Shown in pieces: positions 24,824-33,809 of a stretch of DNA of 36,017 nucleotides. Each line of letters begins with the position of its first letter. Within the stretch, counting starts at the first letter, position 1. This DNA is from an uncultured Victivallis sp. (GTDB lineage Bacteria > Verrucomicrobiota > Lentisphaeria > Victivallales > Victivallaceae), in the NCBI RefSeq assembly GCF_944391105.1, contig NZ_CALXSK010000044.1, positions 1-36,017 on the forward strand, written 5' to 3'. A program made the translations under genes and the position numbers. The notes under the pieces are model-generated. The model saw nothing but the letters and a program-made list of their open reading frames with translations, did not search any database and was not told where the DNA came from.

Positions 24824-26578
24824 ATGATGGACGGATGGAACAAATCGGATTCTGCCGGGCGGCCGGGCGCTTTGCAGCGGGAAGGGGGACTTCTCTGCAT
24901 CGTCGGGGCGGCTGCGCTGGCGGTGCGTCTGGTGCTTTTTTTCTCGTGGCTGGATTCACCGCTGCGCTTTTTTCACCGGATTCCCGGGCTCGACATGCAG
25001 TCTCTGCTGCGTTACGGCGAGTGGGGCGTGGACGGGATGCCGGCGGTGTTCACACTGCACCGAACACTCGTGGCGCTGGTCTATCATCTGAACGGAGGGG
25101 CCCATTCGGTCGTGGCGCTCGCCGTGATTCAGATGTTCTGCGGGGTCGGAACCGCCGTGCTGACGGCGTATTCGGCGTTGCGGTTGTGGGGGAGCCGCCG
25201 TGCGGCGCTCGCGGCCGGACTGGTCGCGGCGTTTTACGCGCCCGCGGTGATGTATGAACTTTCCATGCTTCAGGAGACGTTGCTCCTGTTCGCATTTTCC
25301 GCGAGTTTCGCCGGAATTCTCCGGGCCCGCAGACATCATTTCAGCCGCAGCGCGGGGCTGCTTGCGGGCATTCTTCTCGGACTTGCTTCGATCGGACGGC
25401 CGACCGCCCTGCTGTGGGTGGTCGCGGCAGTCGGCTGGAGTGGCGCAATTCTGTTCCGGCAGCGGAAAGGTCGATGGCGCCGGGCGGGGTGGATCGTCGC
25501 CTGCGTCGCGGCGGTCTGGATCCTTGTGACGGTGCTCAACTGGAGTTTCAACGGCGGGAGAAGTCCGTTTTTCAATGTGATCGGATACTCTGCGACGGTC
25601 AACAATCTTGAGCCTTCCGCCGCCGGCGGAACGGGGGAGGCCGGGGCGACGTTCCGGAGTTCCGTACCGTACCGGCTGTTCCGGATCGGTCTGAATGCCG
25701 CCGGCCGGGTGCCGATGGTGTTCCTCGCCCACGAGATTCCGGACAACTTGAATTACTATTTCATTCGCGACTGTTTCCCCGGACTGAAGCTGCTGATCGG
25801 GCCGGGACTTTTGATTCCGTTTGCGCTGGCCGGTCTTCTCCTCGTCCTCCTGACGGGGCGGTTTCTGAAGCGGGAGGGCGTGATCGTTCTGGCCGTGCTG
25901 ACGCTGGCTCTGCCGATCTCGGCGAACTGGCCGATGGGTCGTTACCGGCTGATTCTGCTGCTGCCGTTCGCGCTGCTGGCAGTGGAGAGCGTGCGGATCG
26001 CGCTCAGGCGTCCCCGCCGGTTGTTTCTTCCGCTGTCCGGAGCGGTTCTGGCCGCGGCATTCTTCGTGAATCCGATGCGGGAGACGCCGTTCTGGAGAGC
26101 GTCGGACTTCGTCGCCTGGGCGCTCGCACTCGAACAGCGCGCAGGGGGGAAAACGACGCCGGAGTCGGTGAGCGTTCTCGTGGACGGCTACCGTTTGACC
26201 GGTGCGGAGGCGCCCGCCATGAATCTCTTGATCCGGCTGATCATGCTGCGGGAATTCGACGCCGCCCGGCGGCTGATCGACGATGCGCTCGCAAACCGGG
26301 TCGGCAACGCTTCGCTGCTGCACTATTACGCGGCTCTGCTGCGTATGGAGCAGCGCGATCCAGCCGGAGCGGAGGCGGAGCTTTCGAAATGCGATCCGGC
26401 CGCAATGGAGGATCTGACGATCAAGTATTATTTCCTGCGCGGAGAGGCCGCGCGGCTTCAGGGACGAAACGCTGAGGCGCGCGAACTTTACCGGAAAGCG
26501 CAGAAGTCTCCGGATCCATTCGGATTCCGGGGACAGGTGGAACGGGCGCTCGCATTGCCCGGCATCGCCGGGGAATGA
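24824..26578 (+). CDS. GT-C-like polytopic membrane protein with TPR-like C-terminal domain
   Basis: A 584-residue inner-membrane protein. Residues 20-410 hold about ten hydrophobic segments in the manner of GT39/ArnT-type lipid-linked sugar transferases, with an early extracytoplasmic loop after the first helix containing IPGLDMQSLLRYGEWG. The segment NWPMGRYRLILLLPFALLA is a typical late helix of this fold. From about 440 to 570 the protein is soluble and reads as TPR-like helical pairs (LIRLIMLREFDAARRLIDDAL, LLHYYAALLRMEQRDPAGAEAEL, YYFLRGEAARLQGRNAEARELYRKA). Acceptor and donor are unknown; protein or envelope glycosylation is the likely theme. The promoter's -10 box ends 6 bp before ATG 24824, so the message may be leaderless; an in-frame ATG follows at 24827. 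Confidence 0.75.
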   Translation: MMDGWNKSDSAGRPGALQREGGLLCIVGAAALAVRLVLFFSWLDSPLRFFHRIPGLDMQSLLRYGEWGVDGMPAVFTLHRTLVALVYHLNGGAHSVVALAVIQMFCGVGTAVLTAYSALRLWGSRRAALAAGLVAAFYAPAVMYELSMLQETLLLFAFSASFAGILRARRHHFSRSAGLLAGILLGLASIGRPTALLWVVAAVGWSGAILFRQRKGRWRRAGWIVACVAAVWILVTVLNWSFNGGRSPFFNVIGYSATVNNLEPSAAGGTGEAGATFRSSVPYRLFRIGLNAAGRVPMVFLAHEIPDNLNYYFIRDCFPGLKLLIGPGLLIPFALAGLLLVLLTGRFLKREGVIVLAVLTLALPISANWPMGRYRLILLLPFALLAVESVRIALRRPRRLFLPLSGAVLAAAFFVNPMRETPFWRASDFVAWALALEQRAGGKTTPESVSVLVDGYRLTGAEAPAMNLLIRLIMLREFDAARRLIDDALANRVGNASLLHYYAALLRMEQRDPAGAEAELSKCDPAAMEDLTIKYYFLRGEAARLQGRNAEARELYRKAQKSPDPFGFRGQVERALALPGIAGE

Positions 26579-26666
26579 GACGGATGCGGACGGAAGGCGC
26601 GCTGCCGGGAGCGACGACACTGGCAGCAGCAGTGATTCCGTTCACGTGCAGAGACAGGAGGAGTGA

Positions 26667-28982
26667 ATGAAACGTTTTTTGATGATCGCGGCAGCGGTAT
26701 CCGCCGCAGTGACAGCGGGGGCCGCGATACTCGATTCCATCCGCTTCGGCGATCCGGAGTCGGAACTCAATCACGGATTTTTCGGGCAAGAAATCGGCCT
26801 GGTTGAGTCGGCCGCCCTGGGCGAGCCGGCTCGTAAACTTCTGCCGACGGAACCGATTTCATGGCAGGGCGGGAGCATGAAGTTCAAAATGCACGTGAAT
26901 CCACGCCGGATCAACTATGCCACAGTGAAGCTCTGGGGCGGAGATGTGAATGAAAATCTGCTGATCGTCTCCATCGACGGCAAGCAGATCGGTTACCGCC
27001 TGTTCGGCGACGTGGACATTCTCGATCACGGCAGTGCGGAACCGGCTGTGCCGGGTCGGTTCTACTACGTCACCATGCCGATTCCGATGTCTGCGACCTA
27101 CCGGCGGAGCATGGTGGAATTCGAAATCGCCGCGACCGGGCCGATCGCGCCGGAGAAACGCGATTTTGCCGATTATCAACTTGAGATGCGTTCTCCGAGC
27201 CGCGGCATCTACGGATTTTATGTTCATGACGATGGCTTTTTTCTTCCTCCCGCGGATGAGAGGCAGGGAATTCCGCCTGAGCCGATTCCGCCGGAACCGG
27301 AGGACGCCGGGCGGGCTGTTGAGGCGTTTCGAAGCCGGGCGAACGCCCGGATAAACCGCTGGTTCGAACCCGGCGCGCGTTTCCGGACTCAGGAGGAGAT
27401 GCAACTCGCTGCACACGCGTATTCCATCCGCTGGACGAAGGCGTATCGGAACCCCGCGATTGTGGAGAAACTGATCGCCGGTCTCGATGAACTTGCGCTG
27501 CGCAATATGGAAGATCCCGGGTTCGTGCGCAACACGGTCGACACTCCCGATTCCGAATGGTGCGGATTCGGTCCGGCCGGCGAGGCGGTCGTCTTGATGA
27601 AAGAGGTGCTGCTTCCACATCTGGAGCGGCCGGTGGAGCTGCCGGACGGAAGCAAGGTTCCCCGCAAAACTCTGTGGGCGGATCTGTTCGAAGCCGGAGT
27701 GAAGCACCTTTCCACGCATCGCCGCCCCTTCGCGGATCAGTCGCGGATTGTCGATCTGAATCTTTACTGGAGCAACTGTGCATTGCGGCTGATTGCGCCG
27801 GGGAAGGGAATTGCTCCCGGGCGTGTCCTCGGATTTCTCCGGGAGTCGGCCGGGATCGAACCCTGGTCCGGGCCGCTTGATGCGAAGGGGGCGGCCAGCT
27901 GGCCGTCCGGCCGGTCGCACCGGTTTCTGACTGCAAAATCACTGGCGAAGGAGTTCGGAGACCTCCAGGTGCGCCGTGGATTGCTCGATTGGCTCGGGGA
28001 GGCTTACGAGGCGACCCGCCCCGCCCCCGGCGAAGCGGGAGACGGCCCGCTCCGGGAAGCTCTTCGAAAGGCGATCCGGGCCGAAAGCTGTTTCCGGTAT
28101 CCGGGGGTGGATGCGCAGGGGAATCCGCTTTTCCGGGCCGAGAGCGTCATCGACTGGCGCAAAATGACTTTTCCCGGCCGGATCGCCTACGTGCAATCTC
28201 CGGAGCCCGGTGTTTCCATACTCCGGGCCGCGGCGGCCGCGGAAGATCCGTACGCGGCGGGAATTGTGCGCCAGATGATTTCTCAGGGCAGATTCGCCCC
28301 GTGGCTCGCACGCCGGATTGCAGAGGGCGGTGATGACGTGCTCACGCCCGGTCTGCTCCACCTGCCGGAACAGTATGAGGCCATTATGAAACTGCCGCAG
28401 CAGGGGAGCGGCGTGCTTCCCATGAGCGATGGGGAGCCGGATTTCGTTTTCAGCGACGAGGAGAACGGAGTGCTCGCCGTGAAAGACGGCAGGGAGATTC
28501 TCTACGCGTCGCTTTACTGGCGCGCGATGCGGGGAGTCAACTTCCTCGCCCGGGTGCATCATATTGCGCCAGAGTTTGAGCGCATTGCGACGGTGCGGGA
28601 GGAGATCCGGTTTTCCCCTTCCGGCATGACCTGGCTGCGGCGGAACTGGATCAACTCCGGGCGCGGTGCGGGAGGAGTCAGCTATCCCGGCGGACGGAAC
28701 TCGGTTCATATCGGAGAAACGCTGCCTGTGGCCTGGATTCCGGAAGGGAGTTCGTTTCAGGTCGGGCAGGAGTCTCCGCACGCCGGGCGCGGCGACTTCT
28801 ATCGACTCGATTACGGTCCGTATCTTGTCGGGATGAACAGTTCCCCCGGGCGGACCTTCCAGATCGAGTTGCCCGGCAAGGGCGCGGCTTACCGGATTCT
28901 TCCCGCCGGGCGGACGGTTTCGCCGGGGGAGTCCGTCGAAGTCGAGCCGATGAGCACCGTCGTTCTGAAACGGGTTCAATAG
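26667..28982 (+). CDS. Large secreted protein, unknown family (lyase-like layout)
   Basis: A 771-residue protein with a signal peptide (MKRFLMIAAAVSAAVTAGA) and an exported body. I do not recognise the family. The order seems to be an N-terminal beta-sandwich (about 20-190, with MKFKMHVNPRRINYATVKLWGG), a helical middle (about 215-560, with SEWCGFGPAGEAVVLM and LNLYWSNCALRLIAPGKG) and a C-terminal beta-rich domain (from about 570, with DFVFSDEENGVLAVKDG and REEIRFSPSGMTWLRRNW). A helical toroid followed by a beta-sandwich is the plan of several polysaccharide lyases, so a carbohydrate-active role is possible but unproven. GGAGG lies 6 bp before ATG 26667, and it starts 88 bp after the GT-C-like gene; that short gap shows nothing else. 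Confidence 0.65.
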   Translation: MKRFLMIAAAVSAAVTAGAAILDSIRFGDPESELNHGFFGQEIGLVESAALGEPARKLLPTEPISWQGGSMKFKMHVNPRRINYATVKLWGGDVNENLLIVSIDGKQIGYRLFGDVDILDHGSAEPAVPGRFYYVTMPIPMSATYRRSMVEFEIAATGPIAPEKRDFADYQLEMRSPSRGIYGFYVHDDGFFLPPADERQGIPPEPIPPEPEDAGRAVEAFRSRANARINRWFEPGARFRTQEEMQLAAHAYSIRWTKAYRNPAIVEKLIAGLDELALRNMEDPGFVRNTVDTPDSEWCGFGPAGEAVVLMKEVLLPHLERPVELPDGSKVPRKTLWADLFEAGVKHLSTHRRPFADQSRIVDLNLYWSNCALRLIAPGKGIAPGRVLGFLRESAGIEPWSGPLDAKGAASWPSGRSHRFLTAKSLAKEFGDLQVRRGLLDWLGEAYEATRPAPGEAGDGPLREALRKAIRAESCFRYPGVDAQGNPLFRAESVIDWRKMTFPGRIAYVQSPEPGVSILRAAAAAEDPYAAGIVRQMISQGRFAPWLARRIAEGGDDVLTPGLLHLPEQYEAIMKLPQQGSGVLPMSDGEPDFVFSDEENGVLAVKDGREILYASLYWRAMRGVNFLARVHHIAPEFERIATVREEIRFSPSGMTWLRRNWINSGRGAGGVSYPGGRNSVHIGETLPVAWIPEGSSFQVGQESPHAGRGDFYRLDYGPYLVGMNSSPGRTFQIELPGKGAAYRILPAGRTVSPGESVEVEPMSTVVLKRVQ

Positions 28983-29032
28983 CCCCTTTTCGGAAGGAGA
29001 GCGCGGCGAACCGATAAAAAACGGTTTCCTGT

Positions 29033-29065
29033 TTGCATTTTCGGCGGAACGATGATACCGTATCA
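29033..29065 (+). promoter_or_regulatory. araBDA promoter with overlapping palindromic operator
   Basis: TTGCAT (29033-29038), 17 bp and a poor -10 TACCGT (29056-29061). The -10 is embedded in the perfect palindrome TGATACCGTATCA (29053-29065, central CCG). A weaker AACCG/CGGTT dyad lies just upstream (29009-29026). A weak core promoter overlapped by a palindrome suits an inducible catabolic operon. Confidence 0.5.
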
Positions 29066-29099
29066 AATGCGGAAAATTCTTTATTAAAACGGGTGAAAT

Positions 29100-30692
29100 A
29101 TGAGCAAACTTCTGATCGGCATTGACTTCGGCTCCGACAGCGTCCGCGCTGTCCTGATCGGCGCGGAAACCGGCGAAACCCTTGCGTCGCATGTCCACAA
29201 CTATCGGCGCTGGGCGGAGGGGCTCTACTGCGATGCCGCGAACAACCAATTCCGGCAGCATCCGCTCGACTACCTTGAGGGAATCGAGAGCGTGGTCCGC
29301 TCAGTTCTGAAGGGTGTCGATCCGACCCGGGTCGCCGGAATCGGCATCGATACGACCGGCTCGACGCCGTGCGCGGTCGACCGCGAAGGTACACCGCTTG
29401 CGCTCCGGTCGGAGTTCGCCGAAAATCCCAATGCGATGTTCATTCTCTGGAAGGATCATACCGCCATCGCTGAGGCCGCGCGAATCAATGAGTACGCGAA
29501 GAGCCGCGGCGGAGTCGACTACACGATGTACGAGGGCGGAATCTATTCGAGCGAGTGGTTCTGGAGCAAGATCCTGCATACGCTGCGAACCGATCCGGCC
29601 GTGCGTGAATCGGCCTTCAGCTGGGTCGAGCATTGCGACTGGATCACCGGCGAGCTCTGCGGGCGGACCGATCCGCTCACGATGACCCGCAGCCGCTGTG
29701 CCGCGGGACACAAGGCGATGTGGCACGAGTCGTGGGGAGGGTTGCCGCCGGAGTCGTTTCTGACCGGTGTCGATCCGCTGCTTGCCGGATTGCGGGCCCG
29801 GCTCTACACGGAGACGTCGACGGCGGAGGTCCCGGTCGGAACCCTTTCTCCGAAATGGGCGGCGAAACTCGGACTGCCGGAATCGGTGGTTGTTTCCGGC
29901 AGCGCGTTCGACTGCCACTTCGGGGCGGTCGGAGCGCAGATCGCCCCGTATGAACTTGTGAAGGTGGTTGGAACTTCGACCTGCGACATTCTCGTCGCGC
30001 CCGATGTGAAAACCTGTGTGCGCGGCATCTGCGGTCAGGTAAACGGTTCGGTGATTCCGGGGATGATCGGGCTGGAGGCCGGGCAGTCCGCATTCGGCGA
30101 TGTGTACGCCTGGTTCAAGCGTCTGCTCGGATACGCCGGCGAAATTTCGATCGCGCAGTTGGAGCGGGAGGCTGCGGCGATCACTCCCGGTTCGACCGGA
30201 ATTCTGGCTTTCGACTGGTTCAACGGCCGCCGCACGCCGGATGCGAATCCGCATCTGCGCGGAGGAATTCTCGGGTTGAATCTCGGTTCGAGTGCGCCGA
30301 TGGTCTACCGGGCGCTGGCGGAGTCGACGGTGTTCGGCGCGCGCCGGATCATCGAGCGATTCCGCGAGGAGGGGGTTCCGGTCCGGGCGGTTTCCGCGAT
30401 CGGTGGAATTGCGCGAAAATCTCCGTTCATCATGCAGATGTGCGCGGATGTTTTCCATTTGCCGATCAAGACGCCGGCGGCGGACCAGGCTTGTGCACTC
30501 GGCGGGGCGATGTTCGCGGCCGTGGCGGCGAAGGTTCATCCGGACCTGAATACGGCGATGGAGAAGATGGGGGCGGGTGCGGACCGGGTTTATGAACCGG
30601 TGCAGGAAAACTCCGTCTTGTATGAGAATGAGTACCGGCGCTATCTCGCGCTGGGCGGGCTGCTGGAAGAGGAGGCGATGAAACATGTATAA
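29100..30692 (+). CDS. araB: L-ribulokinase
   Basis: FGGY-family kinase phosphorylating L-ribulose to L-ribulose 5-phosphate, 530 residues. The N-terminal nucleotide-binding block LLIGIDFGSDSVRAVL is characteristic, followed by GIGIDTTGSTPCAVD, MFILWKDHTAIAEA and WVEHCDWITGEL. The C-terminal lobe has KVVGTSTCDILVAP and GLEAGQSAFGDVYAW and ends with the ATP-site segment AVSAIGGIARKSPFIMQMCADV, matching AraB rather than xylulokinase. GGGTGA precedes ATG 29100. It overlaps araD by 8 bp and heads the operon araB-araD-araA. Confidence 0.93.
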   Translation: MSKLLIGIDFGSDSVRAVLIGAETGETLASHVHNYRRWAEGLYCDAANNQFRQHPLDYLEGIESVVRSVLKGVDPTRVAGIGIDTTGSTPCAVDREGTPLALRSEFAENPNAMFILWKDHTAIAEAARINEYAKSRGGVDYTMYEGGIYSSEWFWSKILHTLRTDPAVRESAFSWVEHCDWITGELCGRTDPLTMTRSRCAAGHKAMWHESWGGLPPESFLTGVDPLLAGLRARLYTETSTAEVPVGTLSPKWAAKLGLPESVVVSGSAFDCHFGAVGAQIAPYELVKVVGTSTCDILVAPDVKTCVRGICGQVNGSVIPGMIGLEAGQSAFGDVYAWFKRLLGYAGEISIAQLEREAAAITPGSTGILAFDWFNGRRTPDANPHLRGGILGLNLGSSAPMVYRALAESTVFGARRIIERFREEGVPVRAVSAIGGIARKSPFIMQMCADVFHLPIKTPAADQACALGGAMFAAVAAKVHPDLNTAMEKMGAGADRVYEPVQENSVLYENEYRRYLALGGLLEEEAMKHV

Positions 30693-31383
30693 GAAACTCA
30701 AGGAGAAATGTTACCGCGCGAACATCGAACTGCCGCGCCTCGGACTGGTGATCTATACGTTCGGGAACGTCAGTGCGATCGACCGCAAACTCGGCGTGTT
30801 CGCAATCAAGCCGTCCGGCGTCGACTACGCGAAAATGAAACCGGATGACATGGTCATTGTCGATCTGGAGGGAAAGGTGGTGGACGGCAATCTGCGCCCA
30901 TCGACTGATGTGAATACGCATCTGGTTCTCTACCGGGAGTTTCCGCATATCGGTGGAATCGTACACACCCATTCGACCTACGCTGTGGCGTGGGCGCAGG
31001 CGCAGCGGCCGGTTCCGATTTACGGAACGACGCACGCGGATCATCTCGCCTGCGACATCCCCTGCAGCGAACCGGTTCCCGACGAGCGCATCGAGGAGGA
31101 TTACGAGATCGAGACCGGCCGCCGCATCGTGGAACATTTCCGGGCAAACAAACTCAATCCGAATGAGGTGCAGATGGTGCTCGCCGCCGGGCACGGCCCG
31201 TTCGCCTGGGGTGTGAACGAGGAGAAGGCGCTCTACAATGCGCGCATTCTTGAGGAGCTCTGCCGAATCGCGCTGCTGACCGAGCGGATCAATCCGCAGG
31301 TTCAGCGGCTGAAGCCGTCCCTGATCGCGAAACACTACAATCGCAAACACGGGAAGAACGCATACTATGGGCAGAAGGATTGA
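30685..31383 (+). CDS. araD: L-ribulose-5-phosphate 4-epimerase
   Basis: Class II aldolase-family epimerase converting L-ribulose 5-phosphate to D-xylulose 5-phosphate; 232 residues, same length class as E. coli AraD (231). Diagnostic pieces are [35 protein letters not shown] and the zinc ligands in [16 protein letters not shown], with a further histidine in [10 protein letters not shown]. The start overlaps araB by 8 bp and the end overlaps araA by 17 bp, so the three are translationally coupled. Confidence 0.94.
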   Translation: MYKKLKEKCYRANIELPRLGLVIYTFGNVSAIDRKLGVFAIKPSGVDYAKMKPDDMVIVDLEGKVVDGNLRPSTDVNTHLVLYREFPHIGGIVHTHSTYAVAWAQAQRPVPIYGTTHADHLACDIPCSEPVPDERIEEDYEIETGRRIVEHFRANKLNPNEVQMVLAAGHGPFAWGVNEEKALYNARILEELCRIALLTERINPQVQRLKPSLIAKHYNRKHGKNAYYGQKD

Positions 31384-32797
31384 TGCGAAAAAGTGTAAGA
31401 TCCGGTTTATCACCGGCAGCCAGCACCTCTACGGCGAAGAGACCTTGAAGCAGGTTGCGGCCAACAGCCGCGCCGTCGTGGAGATGCTCAATGGCAGCGG
31501 AGAGATTCCGCAGCAGATCGTCTGGCAGCCGACTGTGACGACTCAGGCGGAGGTGACGGCCGCGATCATTGCGGCCAACAGTGATCCGGAGTGCGCCGGA
31601 GTCATCTGCTGGATGCACACCTTCAGTCCGGCGAAGATGTGGATCAACGGGTTGAAACTGCTGCAGAAACCGATGCTTCACCTGAACACCCAGGCGAATC
31701 GCGACATCCCCTGGAGCACGATCGACATGGATTTCATGAATCTGAACCAGGCGGCGCATGGGGATCGCGAATTCGGATTCATCTGCACACGGCTCGGAAT
31801 TGCCCGCAAGGTGGTGAACGGCCATTGCGGAGATCCGCTGGTGCGAAGCCGGATTGCGGCCTGGGTGCGCGCGGCGACCGCCTGGCTCGATTCGCAGACG
31901 ATGCGGATCGCCCGTTTCGGGGATAATATGCGGGAAGTCGCCGTCACGGAAGGGAACAAAGTCTCGGCACAGATCGCATTCGGATACGCGGTCGACGGGT
32001 ACGGTGTCGGTGATCTTGCCGAGGTTGTCCGGGAGGTCGCGGACACGGAGGTCGACGAGCTTGTGCGGGAGTACCGGGATCTGTATACGATTCCGGACCG
32101 CTCGGATGCGGCCATGGCGTCGATCCGCACAGCGGCGCGGCAGGAAATCGGGATTCGGCGTTTTCTGGAGGAGGGGAACTACTCCGGCTTCACGGACACG
32201 TTTGAGGATCTGCACGGATTCGATCAGCTTCCGGGACTTGCCGCGCAGCGGCTCATGGCCGATGGCTACGGGTTTGGCGCGGAGGGGGACTGGAAGACCG
32301 CGGCGTTGCTCCATTCGTTGAAGGTCATGGCTTGCGGGCTTCCCGGCGGCGTGAGTTTCATGGAGGATTACACCTACCATTTTGAACCGGGGCGCGGTCG
32401 TGTGCTGGGTTCTCACATGCTGGAGGTTTGTCCGAGCATCGCCGCTGCGAAGCCGACGCTTGAGGTTCATCCGCTCGGAATCGGCGGAAAGTCCGATCCC
32501 GCGCGGCTGGTGTTCGGCACGAAGCCGGGTCCGGCGCTGAATGCGAGCATGATCGAGCTCGATGGGCATTTCCGTCTTGTCGTGAACGAGGTGGAAGTCG
32601 TTGCGCCGGATGAGGATCTTCCGAAACTCCCGGTTGCGCGGACGGTCTGGATTCCGAAGCCGGATCTGGCCGAAGGGGCGCGGCGCTGGATCGAAGCGGG
32701 TGGAGCGCATCACAGTGTACACGCTCCGGCGTTGACACCGGAACATCTGCGCGACTTTGCGCGCATTGCCGGGGTGGAACTCATCGAGATTCGTTGA
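31367..32797 (+). CDS. araA: L-arabinose isomerase
   Basis: Manganese-dependent isomerase interconverting L-arabinose and L-ribulose, 476 residues; E. coli AraA is about 500. The conserved opening [64 protein letters not shown] and a glutamate-bearing FMEDYTYHF together with [12 protein letters not shown] identify it without doubt. ATG 31367 lies inside the 3' end of araD. A later ATG at 31383 is out of frame. The gene order B-D-A differs from the enteric B-A-D. Together with a sugar importer at the other end of the window, it allows arabinose breakdown to xylulose 5-phosphate. Confidence 0.95.
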   Translation: MGRRIDAKKCKIRFITGSQHLYGEETLKQVAANSRAVVEMLNGSGEIPQQIVWQPTVTTQAEVTAAIIAANSDPECAGVICWMHTFSPAKMWINGLKLLQKPMLHLNTQANRDIPWSTIDMDFMNLNQAAHGDREFGFICTRLGIARKVVNGHCGDPLVRSRIAAWVRAATAWLDSQTMRIARFGDNMREVAVTEGNKVSAQIAFGYAVDGYGVGDLAEVVREVADTEVDELVREYRDLYTIPDRSDAAMASIRTAARQEIGIRRFLEEGNYSGFTDTFEDLHGFDQLPGLAAQRLMADGYGFGAEGDWKTAALLHSLKVMACGLPGGVSFMEDYTYHFEPGRGRVLGSHMLEVCPSIAAAKPTLEVHPLGIGGKSDPARLVFGTKPGPALNASMIELDGHFRLVVNEVEVVAPDEDLPKLPVARTVWIPKPDLAEGARRWIEAGGAHHSVHAPALTPEHLRDFARIAGVELIEIR

Positions 32798-32831
32798 CGG
32801 GAAAGCTGTCCGGGGGAGGGGGAGTGCCGCG

Positions 32832-33623
32832 TCAGCGTGCACCCCCCTCTTCGCATGGAACGGTGATGATTTTGACACCCTGTTTCCGGATCGTCTCAAG
32901 CATCGGCAGATTTTCCGGGCATGCCCCGGTCACGAGGATATCGACCGCGCCCCAGGGAACGAGGCGCGCCATGCCCGCTGCGCGGAACTTGCTGTGATCG
33001 GCGAGCATGACCGCGAGGTGGGCATGTTCGATCATGGTGCGTGCGACGCCTGCGGTGGCGTCGTTTGTGTCGAGAATGCCCGCCTCATCGACTCCGCGGG
33101 CGGAGAAGAGCACCGCGTCGGCGTGATATCCGGCGATGGCGCGTTCCGCCCGGGTGCCGGTCAGGATGCCGGCCTTGCGGTCGAGTGTCCCGCCCGGAAT
33201 GATGACTTCCGGCCCTTCGTCGGAGGGGAAACGTTGCCGGATCAGCTCCGCGAGGTGCAGAGAATTGGTGATGACGCTGCCGGAGTCGATCAGATTTCCG
33301 AGCCAGGTCGTCGTTGAACCGCCGTGAATGAAAATCACGCTGTTGCGGGCGATGAGTCCAGCGGCGGTTTCGGCGATCAGCCGTTTTTCGCGACTGAACC
33401 ACTGTTCCCGGAGCGGGAAAGGGATGGACTGGTTTGCATCCGGTTCGATCCGGCGGATCCCGCCGTGGATTCGCCGCGCGATCCGGTTTTCCGCGAGCCG
33501 CCCGGCGATTCTCCGTGCGGTGGCGCTGCTGCATCCGAGCTCTCCGGCGATTTCGCCGGTGGTCAGGACTCCGCGTTTTTCCAGCAGGCGGCAGACGGCT
33601 TCCTCCTGACTGCTTCGATTCAT
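32832..33623 (-). CDS. DeoR-family transcriptional regulator
   Basis: A 263-residue regulator. Residues 1-55 form the DeoR winged helix-turn-helix (LLEKRGVLTTGEIAGELGCSSATARRIAGRL, ending RRIHGGIR). The rest is the DeoRC sugar-phosphate sensor domain with SVIFIHGGSTTTWLG, VITNSLHLAELI, VIIPGGTLDRKAGILTG and VLFSARGVDEAGILDTN. ATG 33623 has GGGAGA upstream and sits about 17 bases from the predicted transcript start; longer upstream frames only reread the opposite strand. It converges on araA and diverges from the GDPD gene, so either unit could be its target. Family members usually respond to phosphorylated sugars or glycerol 3-phosphate, which fits both neighbours. Confidence 0.88.
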   Translation of the reverse strand: MNRSSQEEAVCRLLEKRGVLTTGEIAGELGCSSATARRIAGRLAENRIARRIHGGIRRIEPDANQSIPFPLREQWFSREKRLIAETAAGLIARNSVIFIHGGSTTTWLGNLIDSGSVITNSLHLAELIRQRFPSDEGPEVIIPGGTLDRKAGILTGTRAERAIAGYHADAVLFSARGVDEAGILDTNDATAGVARTMIEHAHLAVMLADHSKFRAAGMARLVPWGAVDILVTGACPENLPMLETIRKQGVKIITVPCEEGGAR

Positions 33624-33634
33624 GGCATTCTCCC

Positions 33635-33675
33635 TGTTTGGGAAACAAGATACTCTCCTTTCAGCCAGTTTGCAA
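33635..33675 (-). promoter_or_regulatory. Promoter and possible operator of the DeoR-type gene
   Basis: On the minus strand TTGCAA (33675-33670), 17 bp, TATCTT (33652-33647). A dyad TGTTTGGGAAACA (33635-33647, arms TGTTT/AAACA) covers the predicted start near 33640 and could be an autoregulatory operator. Confidence 0.6.
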
Positions 33676-33748
33676 GCCGAAAATTGAGCGAATGCGCAAA
33701 ACATCTGAGCATTTGCAAAAAAAGAGGAAAAAAGCCGGTTCCGGCGGC

Positions 33749-33777
33749 TGGATTGCCGCAAAAACGCGAGGTATATT
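33749..33777 (+). promoter_or_regulatory. Weak candidate promoter of the GDPD-gpsA unit
   Basis: A good -10 TATATT (33772-33777) with a poor -35 TGGATT (33749-33754) at 17 bp. A poor -35 may mean that an activator is needed. Upstream, repeated TGCGCAAAA/TTTGCAAAA-like words (33702-33722) may be regulator contacts. Confidence 0.35.
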
Positions 33778-33809
33778 CGCATCAGAAAACCGGAAAGGAG
33801 ATTTGGAAA

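Noticed and set aside
32798..32840. G-rich/C-rich inverted segment between araA and the DeoR-type gene
   Set aside because: It can form a GC stem but has no T tract on either side, so I do not call it a terminator with confidence.
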